A stretch of DNA of 5,325 bases from Anaerolineae bacterium (GTDB lineage: Bacteria; Chloroflexota; Anaerolineae; 4572-78). Both the position numbers and the translations under genes were made by a program. Below, piece by piece: positions 1-5,041 of this stretch; the first letter of the stretch is position 1, and each line of letters starts with the position of its first letter. The stretch covers positions 2,739-8,063 of the forward strand of contig JALVZI010000411.1 in assembly GCA_027022125.1 (NCBI GenBank). Direction: 5' to 3'. The notes under the pieces were generated by a model, which did no database searches, was not told the origin of the DNA, and saw nothing but the letters and a program-made list of their open reading frames with translations.

Positions 1-179
1 GTGTGCTCTGTAGTTAGGCTATGGAGCAATCGCGGGTCAATTTTGGCACGCACCGCCGCCGAAAGTTGGGGTGCGGGCGGGGGCGGGTCGGCGCGCGACA
101 AGCTCAACCCGGCAAACAGCACCATCGCCAGCGATAAAATCAGAACGGTGGAGAATTTGGTTAATTTGTTATTTGTCAT
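1..179 (-). CDS. Secreted protein, N-terminal part only (runs off the left edge)
   Basis: On the minus strand an ATG at 179-177 opens a frame with no stop to the window edge (59 codons). It begins MTNNKLTKFSTV, then a hydrophobic stretch LILSLAMVLFAGLSL, then SRADPPPPAP: a textbook signal peptide (short basic N-region, about 15-residue hydrophobic core, then a proline-rich mature start). The frame has an in-frame stop six bases before this ATG (183-185), so the start is fixed among ATG codons. No clear Shine-Dalgarno is seen; the ATG lies inside a tandem heptamer repeat that supplies several ATGAC units. The visible mature part ends AAVRAKIDPRLLHSLTTEH, which reminds me of the inhibitor-like propeptide of secreted subtilisin-type (S8) proteases of Chloroflexota, but too little is visible to assign a family. 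The gene is divergent from the RHS gene and probably exported by Sec. Confidence 0.72.
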   Translation of the reverse strand, partial: MTNNKLTKFSTVLILSLAMVLFAGLSLSRADPPPPAPQLSAAVRAKIDPRLLHSLTTEH

Positions 180-195
180 TTGTCATTCGTCATTC
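168..195. repeat. Tandem 7-base repeat, GTCATTY type
   Basis: Four consecutive 7-base units: GTTATTT, GTCATTT, GTCATTC, GTCATTC. They resemble the short tandemly repeated repetitive sequences (STRR) known from cyanobacteria and some Chloroflexota. The array overlaps the start codon of the minus-strand secreted-protein gene, so a change in unit number would alter its leader or N-terminus. Confidence 0.75.
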
Positions 196-218
196 GTTCA
201 GTTGGTTGTTGGTTAATT

Positions 219-246
219 GTTCAAAGTTCAAGGTTCAAGGTTCAAA
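219..246. repeat. Tandem 7-base repeat, GTTCAAR, four units
   Basis: Four head-to-tail copies read directly: GTTCAAA, GTTCAAG, GTTCAAG, GTTCAAA. This is a second heptamer family, unrelated in sequence to the one at 168-195, in the same gene-free stretch. A variant unit (GTTGCAG, 247-253) links it to the period-8 array that follows. Confidence 0.8.
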
Positions 247-253
247 GTTGCAG

Positions 254-325
254 GGTAGCAAGATTGCAGAGTTGCAAAGTAGCAGGGTAGCAAATCTCAC
301 TTGCTCACCTGCTCACTTTCTCACC
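254..325. repeat. Degenerate tandem 8-base repeat, nine units of two types
   Basis: Period-8 reading gives GGTAGCAA, GATTGCAG, AGTTGCAA, AGTAGCAG, GGTAGCAA, then a change of type to ATCTCACT, TGCTCACC, TGCTCACT, TTCTCACC. The first five units share a core of the form (A/T)GCA and the last four share CTCAC. There are no spacers, so this is not CRISPR. With the two heptamer arrays it fills most of the intergenic region between the divergent genes; no gene or RNA is seen there. Confidence 0.75.
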
Positions 326-361
326 GGCACACTTTCCATTCACTGAATCGCCCATTCGTAT

Positions 362-388
362 GTTATAGTTTGATTGTACTGTCAAACT
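362..388 (-). promoter_or_regulatory. Inverted repeat with promoter-like hexamers facing the minus-strand gene
   Basis: A 7-base perfect inverted repeat AGTTTGA (367-373) / TCAAACT (382-388) surrounds an 8-base loop. On the minus strand the same bases read TTGACA (385-380, perfect -35) and TATAAC (367-362, good -10), but the spacer is only 12 bases, short for a sigma70 promoter. If active it would drive the secreted-protein gene starting at 179, through the repeat array as leader. An operator within an intergenic regulatory region is an alternative. No convincing plus-strand promoter for the RHS gene was found. Confidence 0.3.
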
Positions 389-400
389 CAAATCGGCAAA

Positions 401-2491
401 ATGGAGACAGATGATGATTTTGGTTACAGGCGCGGCGGTGAAACGCGCCAATTGAGTGGACAAGCCGCTGACGAGCAATACGCTTACGCCATTAACGGCG
501 GACAGGCAAGCATTACCGCCTCTCTCCACGCTGTCGACGCTGTTGGCAATCGCGGCCCAGTCGCACTTTTCCGGCTTACCAAAGACGTTGCGCCGCCCGT
601 CTCTACCGCCAGCGCGCCCGCTTTGGTCAACACCCCCCTTATTTCAGTAAGTTGGACGGCAAGCGATGCGCTGTCCGGCGTAGCAAGCGCCGCACTCTGG
701 TATCGCTACAATGCGGAAAACTGGACAAAAAGCGCGCTTAACCAAAACGGAACGGCGGGAACATTCCGCCTGCTTCCGCCGCGCGGCGACGGACGCTATG
801 ATATTGCCGTTCGCGCTGTGGATAGGGTGGGTAATTTAGAAGCATTACCCGCTGCGCCTCACACAACGGTAATTTACGACACCACGCCCCCCACAGCGAC
901 CATTGCTGTTCCGGCGACAGTTTTTACCGTTTCCAACTTCATTGTTTCCTGGAACGGCTCTGATGCCACGTCGGGCGTACAGACCTACGACATTGACTAT
1001 CTTGTGGACGGCGGGGATTGGCAAGACTGGCTTGTTGAAAATCAGGCTGGCACAGCGACATTTAACGCGCCAAGTGGGGTCTATCGTTTTCGGGCGCGGG
1101 TCATTGATTACGCCGGAAACGTAACGGTTGCCGAAACGAATGAGATAACGGTTGATTTGGACGCACCCACGGTGACAATTGTGGTTCCCGCCGGCAGATT
1201 AACCTCCACTCCCTTTAATGTCCGCTGGTGGGGGGACGCTACCGATATTGCGGCGTATGAGGTACAATATCAGAACGTATTCAGCACGGTGTGGAGAACG
1301 TGGTTGGGCAATACGCTTCAAACTAGCGCCGAATTCAGCGGGAAAGGGGGCGAGGTATACCGTTTTCGGGTTCGCGCCATCGACCGCGCCGGCAACGTCG
1401 GCGACTGGGCACAGAGCGATCTAGTTTCCGCCAAGCGCGTGACTAAGTACTACCTGCACGGCAGCTCTCGCGTTGCTATGCGGAAAGATGGCGACGTGTA
1501 CTATTTGCACAACGACCACCTCGGCAGCATCGCCCTCACCACCGACAATACCGGCAACGCCGTTTCCCAAGCGCGCTACAACCCCTACGGCAGCGAGCGC
1601 TGGCACAGCGGATTCGCCCCCACCGACTACACCTTCACCGCCCAGCGACTCGACAGCTTTGGGCTGCTCGATTACCACGCCCGCTATTACGACGCCACAC
1701 TGGGGCGCTTCATCTCGCCGGACAGTGTCGTGCCGGATTACGCCAATCCGCAGGATTTGAACCGGTATTCGTATGTGCGGGGTAATCCAGTGCGGTTCAC
1801 CGATCCGAGTGGGCACGCGCTGGAGTGTGGCGGTGGAATTGATGAATGCAACTCTCACCAATATACCAATCCCAGTGGAAATTATGCTTCGCCTGCGCAA
1901 GTTGACGCAGCGGTAGAAACGGCGGGAACCGTTGTTGAGATTGGTGCCATCGCAGCAACAGCAGCGGTCGCAGGGGAGTATTTCGGTGCAGAAACCATCA
2001 AAGATACGGCTATCTGGGCAGCCAGAAAAATGGCGACTAAACAATTTATGCTACGAGCCGGTGTCAGCGGAACAGCCGGAGTGGTGGGAGATATGATTGG
2101 GCAAAAAGCATCGGTAGGTAGTTATGATTGGAGACGAATCCCCGGTGTATTTGTGCCAAATGCGCTCGGTGGTGGATGGCTGGGAGAAGGGTATGATGTG
2201 TTGCAAGGTGGAAATCTTGCAATGCGTGCCGCACGCATCAGTGCAGCGGGTGCAACAAACATTCTGGTTAGCGGGGCTCAACGCCGTTTTGTTGGTGAAG
2301 AAAATTCGTTGAATATGGCAGAAAGCGATTTGGTTATTGGAGCAGTAAGTGGAAGTACAGGGGAAGTCATATCACCACTACTGGCAACACGGACAAAATG
2401 GAATGGAACCGTTGTTGAATCTGTATCATCTTTTTTTACCCATACAAATTTTTTGTCAGCTGCGAAACAATGGTTTGAAACAGTGTTCTGA
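401..2491 (+). CDS. Short RHS protein: Ig-like repeats, terminal RHS core, variable C-terminal tip
   Basis: The frame opens after a TGA at 371-373. A TTG at 374 and an ATG at 401 are possible starts; neither has a visible ribosome site, and I prefer ATG. Numbering from 374 (705 residues), residues 27-73 look like the tail of a broken Ig-like repeat. Residues 74-170, 169-262 and 261-355 are three repeats with a D..PP/AP start, a W..SDA.SG strand and an AxDRxGN/DYAGN end, typical of extracellular bacterial Ig/FN3-like domains. Residues 357-480 are the RHS-repeat-associated core (RVAMR, HNDHLGS, YNPYGSERW, LDYHARYYDATLGRF, NRYSYV, DPSG). Residues 481-705 are a Gly/Ala-rich tip. There is no signal peptide and no long YD-repeat barrel, so the usual RHS cocoon is missing: either the gene has lost its 5' part or this is a minimal carrier. 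The last residues diverge from the two downstream copies. By analogy with RHS polymorphic toxins the tip would be the effector; I cannot assign its activity. Confidence 0.8.
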   Translation: METDDDFGYRRGGETRQLSGQAADEQYAYAINGGQASITASLHAVDAVGNRGPVALFRLTKDVAPPVSTASAPALVNTPLISVSWTASDALSGVASAALWYRYNAENWTKSALNQNGTAGTFRLLPPRGDGRYDIAVRAVDRVGNLEALPAAPHTTVIYDTTPPTATIAVPATVFTVSNFIVSWNGSDATSGVQTYDIDYLVDGGDWQDWLVENQAGTATFNAPSGVYRFRARVIDYAGNVTVAETNEITVDLDAPTVTIVVPAGRLTSTPFNVRWWGDATDIAAYEVQYQNVFSTVWRTWLGNTLQTSAEFSGKGGEVYRFRVRAIDRAGNVGDWAQSDLVSAKRVTKYYLHGSSRVAMRKDGDVYYLHNDHLGSIALTTDNTGNAVSQARYNPYGSERWHSGFAPTDYTFTAQRLDSFGLLDYHARYYDATLGRFISPDSVVPDYANPQDLNRYSYVRGNPVRFTDPSGHALECGGGIDECNSHQYTNPSGNYASPAQVDAAVETAGTVVEIGAIAATAAVAGEYFGAETIKDTAIWAARKMATKQFMLRAGVSGTAGVVGDMIGQKASVGSYDWRRIPGVFVPNALGGGWLGEGYDVLQGGNLAMRAARISAAGATNILVSGAQRRFVGEENSLNMAESDLVIGAVSGSTGEVISPLLATRTKWNGTVVESVSSFFTHTNFLSAAKQWFETVF
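1583..2290 (+). repeat. Long direct repeat, copy 1 (RHS core end plus pre-tip)
   Basis: This stretch, from the NPYG codons of the RHS core into the tip, recurs at 3024-3734 and in shorter form at 4169-4716. Coordinates are collinear: copy 3 equals copy 1 plus 2538 without indels; copy 2 equals copy 1 plus 1444 after a single one-codon insertion in copy 2 (WNDGNTAPT against WHSGFAPT). All three are in the same orientation, so homologous recombination between them would delete the DNA in between and place a downstream tip on the upstream carrier. Confidence 0.9.
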
Positions 2492-2492
2492 T

Positions 2493-2498
2493 AGGAAA
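2493..2498 (+). promoter_or_regulatory. Ribosome binding site of the first small membrane gene
   Basis: AGGAAA lies directly after the RHS stop (TGA, 2489-2491), with a suitable gap before the ATG at 2506. It supports the small gene as real and as part of the same transcript as the RHS gene. Confidence 0.6.
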
Positions 2499-2505
2499 CC
2501 AAAAA

Positions 2506-2706
2506 ATGTTTGAAAATAAAAAAACTGTCATTATTTTATTGGGGTTTAATTTAACCATTCTAACGATATGGGCTGTTAGGCAAGGTATGTCAGTTCCGCG
2601 AGCACTTTTCTTTGCACTATTGGTTGCAATTGCAATATTAGGTGTAACGATAGCTTTTTCTATGCCATTCATTTTTATAAAATGGTTGAAAAAACGAAAA
2701 AAGTAA
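2506..2706 (+). CDS. Small protein with two membrane segments; candidate immunity partner of tip 1
   Basis: A 66-residue protein I do not recognise as a named family. Hydrophobic segments span about residues 7-24 and 33-58, joined by a short loop RQGMSVPR; the C-terminus is strongly basic (KWLKKRKK). By the positive-inside rule both ends would be cytoplasmic, giving an inner-membrane hairpin. It starts 14 bases after the RHS stop with its own AGGA site. A second small gene at 3965 shares its design: GMS at residues 27-29 in both, a proline near the end of segment 2, a KW pair and a basic tail, while most other residues differ. Base composition drops sharply: 19 G/C in the 60 bases 2521-2580, against 41 in the 60 bases 1561-1620 of the RHS core. 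Its place after a polymorphic tip suggests an immunity protein; an anchor or export helper for the tip is an alternative. Confidence 0.7.
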   Translation: MFENKKTVIILLGFNLTILTIWAVRQGMSVPRALFFALLVAIAILGVTIAFSMPFIFIKWLKKRKK

Positions 2707-2710
2707 ACTA

Positions 2711-2731
2711 CCACCGGCTAGAAGCCGGTGG
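2711..2731 (+). terminator. Strong hairpin after small gene 1; may end the transcript
   Basis: Perfect 9-base stem CCACCGGCT / AGCCGGTGG with an AGA loop begins four bases after the stop codon of the small membrane gene. It is followed by CTTTAA rather than a run of Ts, so it is a weak case for an intrinsic terminator. It probably originated as the end hairpin of the palindromic element but could still stop or protect the cassette-1 transcript. Confidence 0.4.
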
Positions 2732-2740
2732 CTTTAACCC

Positions 2741-2755
2741 GCGACTGGAAGTCGC
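2741..2755 (+). repeat. Second hairpin of the palindromic element
   Basis: Perfect 6-base stem GCGACT / AGTCGC with GGA loop, nine bases after the first hairpin. Paired hairpins at one end support a single-strand-processed mobile element of the IS200/IS605 or REP type. Confidence 0.6.
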
Positions 2756-2890
2756 CTAAAGTTACCGACCAAATGATACCGGATATCGAATCTGATTGCC
2801 GCATTTCTCGTTTGTATTTCTCACAAATCTCGCTATATCGGCTAATTGGTCCAACCAAAATATCGGGCATCACTCTTTTGTTGCAAACAT

Positions 2891-2907
2891 AACACCATTG
2901 TGGTGTT
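2891..2907 (+). repeat. Right-side hairpin of the palindromic element
   Basis: Perfect 7-base stem AACACCA / TGGTGTT with TTG loop, just before the imperfect CCACCT/AGGCGG palindrome at 2915-2928. Confidence 0.55.
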
Positions 2908-2943
2908 GAAACATCCACCTGAAGGCGGGGGTTTTAAACCCAA

Positions 2944-3023
2944 TTTACAGACAATAAACCAACTGTTACTGGTAGCATGTATCAACAAGTGCGCCAGCGC
3001 GAAGCCTCCCCTGTGGGGACACT
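2944..3023. other. Unexplained 80-base spacer before RHS fragment 2
   Basis: This lies between the end of the palindromic element and the first bases that match the RHS core (CCTTACGGC at 3024). The RHS frame stays open back to 2976 through these bases, but its translation (CGDT before PYG) does not resemble an RHS core, so the join looks like an old recombination point. It contains a small palindrome, CCCCTGTGGGG. I see no gene, promoter or ribosome site in it. Confidence 0.4.
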
Positions 3024-3734
3024 CCTTACGGCAGCGAACGTTGGAACGACGGCAACACCGCCCCCACCAACTACAACTTTACCGGCCAGCGGTTGGACGG
3101 CTTCGGATTGCTCGATTACCACGCCCGCTACTACGACGCCACGCTGGGGCGCTTCATCTCGCCGGATACGGTGGTTCCCGATTACGCCAATCCGCAGGAC
3201 TTGAATCGCTACTCGTATGTGCGGGGTAATCCGGTGCGGTTCACCGATCCGAGTGGGCACGCGTTGGAGTGTGGCGGTGGAATTGATGAATGCAACTCTC
3301 ACCAATATACCAATCCCAGTGGCAGTTATGCCTCGCCTGCCCAAGTTGACGCGGCGGTTGAAACGGCGGGAACCGTTGTTGAGATTGGCGCCATCGCAGC
3401 AACAGCGGCGGTCGCAGGGGAGTATTTCGGTGCAGAAACCATCAAAGATACGGCTATCTGGACAGCCAAGAAAATGACAACCAAACAATTTATGCTACGA
3501 GCCGGTGTCAGCGGAACAGCCGGCGTGGTGGGAGATATGATTGGGCAAAAAGCATCGGTAGGCAGTTATGATTGGAGACGAATCCCCGGTGTATTTGTAC
3601 CGAATGCTCTCGGTGGGGGATGGCTGGGAGAAGGTTATGATGTGCTGCAAGGTGGAACTCTTGCAATGCGTGCCGCACGCATCAGTGCGGCGGGTGCAAC
3701 AAACGTTCTGGTTAGCGGAACTCAACGCCGTTTC
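3024..3734 (+). repeat. Long direct repeat, copy 2
   Basis: Matches copy 1 (1583-2290) with one extra codon, and matches copy 3 almost perfectly in its 3' half: 3301-3600 against 4395-4694 has two mismatches in 300 bases by eye, with 3390-3600 identical to 4484-4694. In its 5' half it is clearly different from copies 1 and 3. Confidence 0.88.
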
Positions 3735-3968
3735 ACGGATGAACAAAATTCACTAAATATAGCAGAAAGCGATTTCCGCATCGGGGTAATGAGTGGAGTA
3801 TTTGGAGAAGTTGTTCCAATTGCGTTAGAAGCACGCACTAGTCTAGATGGAAGTCATGTAGAGGCTATATCATCCTTTTTCACACATACCAGTTTTGTAT
3901 CTCTTGCATCTGATGTCACCCAGTGGATAAAAAACAGTTTGATTTTTAATATGGGCGAAAGAAAATGA
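3093..3968 (+). CDS. Orphan RHS tip 2, 5'-truncated
   Basis: The RHS frame is open from 2976, but there is no ATG, GTG or TTG before the TTG at 3093, and none there has a ribosome site. The fragment matches the RHS core from PYGSERW (3024) on. Numbered from 3093 it has 291 residues: core end 1-55 with DPSG at 52-55, a pre-tip nearly identical to the main protein's, then a diverged tip ending FNMGERK. Relative to the main protein, it stays alike to about QRRF, then differs. It has no Ig-like domains, signal or start region, so it is best seen as a stored tip that needs to recombine with the upstream carrier to be made as a full protein. Its TGA overlaps the ATG of the next small gene. Whether it is expressed alone is unknown. 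Confidence 0.68.
   Translation: MDGFGLLDYHARYYDATLGRFISPDTVVPDYANPQDLNRYSYVRGNPVRFTDPSGHALECGGGIDECNSHQYTNPSGSYASPAQVDAAVETAGTVVEIGAIAATAAVAGEYFGAETIKDTAIWTAKKMTTKQFMLRAGVSGTAGVVGDMIGQKASVGSYDWRRIPGVFVPNALGGGWLGEGYDVLQGGTLAMRAARISAAGATNVLVSGTQRRFTDEQNSLNIAESDFRIGVMSGVFGEVVPIALEARTSLDGSHVEAISSFFTHTSFVSLASDVTQWIKNSLIFNMGERK
3965..3968 (+). promoter_or_regulatory. ATGA stop/start overlap coupling tip 2 to its partner
   Basis: The TGA of the tip (3966-3968) shares two bases with the ATG of the small membrane gene (3965-3967). No strong Shine-Dalgarno precedes it (GGGCGAAAGAAA only), so the partner probably depends on translation of the tip. This tight coupling is the rule for functionally paired genes. 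Confidence 0.75.
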
Positions 3969-4159
3969 AGCATAAAACACGAGATATGACGATACTTGTA
4001 AGTATAGCACTGATAGCCGCAGCAGGATTGGGTATCAGTAAAGGGATGTCATTACTTGACGCAATTCTCTTTGCAATAGTGCTTTCTTTGATGATATTCG
4101 TTATATACATTCCATTAGTATTGTTTCAGAAATGGGTTGATCGGAAACAAAGAAAATAA
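3965..4159 (+). CDS. Small protein with two membrane segments; candidate immunity partner of tip 2
   Basis: A 64-residue protein of no family I can name. Segment 1 spans about residues 8-24, the loop is SKGMSLLD, segment 2 about 33-54, and the tail QKWVDRKQRK is basic, predicting both ends in the cytoplasm. It has the same layout as the protein at 2506 (GMS at 27-29, proline and KW at the end of segment 2) but little identity elsewhere, as expected for partners that diversify along with their tips. Its ATG overlaps the stop of orphan tip 2, so the two are translationally coupled. An uncoupled membrane-anchor role for the tip is the main alternative to immunity. Confidence 0.7.
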   Translation: MKHKTRDMTILVSIALIAAAGLGISKGMSLLDAILFAIVLSLMIFVIYIPLVLFQKWVDRKQRK

Positions 4160-4168
4160 CCAATTGCC

Positions 4169-4716
4169 ACCTTCACCGCCCAGCGACTCGACAGCTTTGG
4201 GCTGCTCGATTACCACGCCCGCTATTACGATGCCACACTGGGGCGCTTCATCTCGCCGGACAGCGTGGTTCCCGATTACGGGAATCCGCAGGATTTGAAT
4301 CGGTATTCGTATGTGCGCGGCAATCCGGTCAGGTTCAATGATCCGAGTGGGCACGCGCTGGAGTGTGGCGGTGGAATTGATGAATGCAACTCTCACCAAT
4401 ATACCAATCCCAGTGGCAGTTATGCCTCGCCCGCCCAAGTTGACGCGGCGGTTGAAACGGCGGGAACCGTTGTTGAGATTGGTGCCATCGCAGCAACAGC
4501 GGCGGTCGCAGGGGAGTATTTCGGTGCAGAAACCATCAAAGATACGGCTATCTGGACAGCCAAGAAAATGACAACCAAACAATTTATGCTACGAGCCGGT
4601 GTCAGCGGAACAGCCGGCGTGGTGGGAGATATGATTGGGCAAAAAGCATCGGTAGGCAGTTATGATTGGAGACGAATCCCCGGTGTATTTGTACCAAACG
4701 CGCTGGGGGGTGGATG
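4169..4716 (+). repeat. Long direct repeat, copy 3 (mosaic)
   Basis: Starts abruptly at ACCTTCACCGCC, nine bases after the stop of the previous small gene, and runs to the GGGW codons of the tip. Bases 4169-4263 have 1 mismatch to copy 1 but 16 to copy 2; bases 4395-4694 have 2 mismatches to copy 2 and about 16 to copy 1 (counts by eye). Confidence 0.88.
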
Positions 4717-5032
4717 GTTTGGAGAAGCGTATCCAAAACTAGGAAATGCAGTATACCGCATTGGAGCAGCTGGTGCAACCAATGTTATAGTGAGCGGTGC
4801 TCAACGGGAGATGACAGGGGAACAAAATTCTTTTGCTACAGCTGGAGATGACCTAATTCTCGGTGTAGCGAGTGGATTCTTGGGAGAAAGAATATCAGCT
4901 GGGCTCGTCAAGCACACTAAATGGAGTGGTACATTCATCGAGTCACTGTCTTCGTCACTATCTCATACAAACATTTTGTCTGCGGCAAAAAATATCATAA
5001 ATCAACAAATTAACCAGTGGTTTGGGGAATAG
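4265..5032 (+). CDS. Orphan RHS tip 3, 5'-truncated
   Basis: The frame is open from 4160; the first usable start is GTG at 4265, without a ribosome site. The RHS match begins at 4169 (TFTAQRLDS), so this copy is shorter at its 5' end than copy 2. Numbered from 4265 it has 255 residues: core end with DPSG at 26-29, the same pre-tip with its Cys pair, and a tip that leaves the other two copies right after NALGGGW, about 30 residues earlier than those two leave each other. The tip still keeps family features: GATNVIVSG, a Q-N-S triplet near the middle, a GxxSGxxGE turn, and HTN.LSAAK near the end. Its upstream frame is continuous, across one TAA, with the preceding small gene. Like tip 2 it appears to be a stored, probably silent module. 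Confidence 0.66.
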   Translation: MVPDYGNPQDLNRYSYVRGNPVRFNDPSGHALECGGGIDECNSHQYTNPSGSYASPAQVDAAVETAGTVVEIGAIAATAAVAGEYFGAETIKDTAIWTAKKMTTKQFMLRAGVSGTAGVVGDMIGQKASVGSYDWRRIPGVFVPNALGGGWFGEAYPKLGNAVYRIGAAGATNVIVSGAQREMTGEQNSFATAGDDLILGVASGFLGERISAGLVKHTKWSGTFIESLSSSLSHTNILSAAKNIINQQINQWFGE

Positions 5033-5036
5033 AGGT
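5031..5036 (+). promoter_or_regulatory. Ribosome binding site of the third small gene
   Basis: AGAGGT overlaps the stop codon of tip 3 (TAG, 5030-5032) and precedes the ATG at 5042 at good spacing. It shows that a third partner gene began here before the insertion sequence entered. Confidence 0.6.
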
Positions 5037-5041
5037 AACGT

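Larger units (their letters stand above)
2707..2943. mobile_element. Palindrome-rich remnant, IS200/IS605-like ends, no intact transposase
   Basis: This stretch interrupts the otherwise regular spacing between cassettes 1 and 2. At its left end are two perfect hairpins (2711-2731 and 2741-2755). Near its right end are a third (2891-2907) and an imperfect one, CCACCTGAAGGCGG (2915-2928), followed by GGGGGTTTTAAACCC. Subterminal hairpins without terminal inverted repeats, and end sequences of this style, are features of the IS200/IS605 family. No TnpA (HUH, Y1) or TnpB sequence is visible, so it is either a non-autonomous palindromic derivative or an internal-deletion remnant. The 66-codon minus frame at 2718-2918 has no recognisable motif. 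The exact boundaries are uncertain. Confidence 0.5.

Noticed and set aside
1..216. Plus-strand frame of 71 codons at the left edge
   Set aside because: It is opposite the minus-strand signal-peptide gene and runs into the tandem repeats; its translation has no protein-like features.
219..325. Possible CRISPR array
   Set aside because: Units are 7-8 bases, contiguous and degenerate, with no spacers and no cas genes nearby.
1421..2044. Long minus-strand frame (207 codons), with look-alikes at 2982-3488 and 4115-4582
   Set aside because: All three lie opposite the repeated RHS core and pre-tip and resemble each other only because the plus-strand DNA is repeated. The plus frame carries clear RHS motifs; the minus translations have no recognisable domain.
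2124..2312. Plus-strand frame with a repeat at 3568-3756
   Set aside because: Same-strand shadow of the conserved tip DNA in another frame; it appears twice only because the repeat does.
401..2491. Named toxin activity (nuclease, deaminase, ADP-ribosyltransferase) for the tip
   Set aside because: I looked for HNH/His-Asn-His, DxK nuclease, HxE deaminase and similar signatures in residues 481-705 and in both orphan tips and saw none that is conserved across the three copies.
2718..2918. Minus-strand frame of 66 codons with a CxxC (CYVC)
   Set aside because: It ends inside the terminal hairpins of the palindromic element, has no second metal-binding pair and no TnpA or TnpB motif, so I treat it as a chance frame in the element.
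2846..3229. Plus-strand frame of 127 codons crossing the element, the spacer and RHS fragment 2
   Set aside because: Its second half is the RHS core read in the wrong frame; the first half shows no motif.
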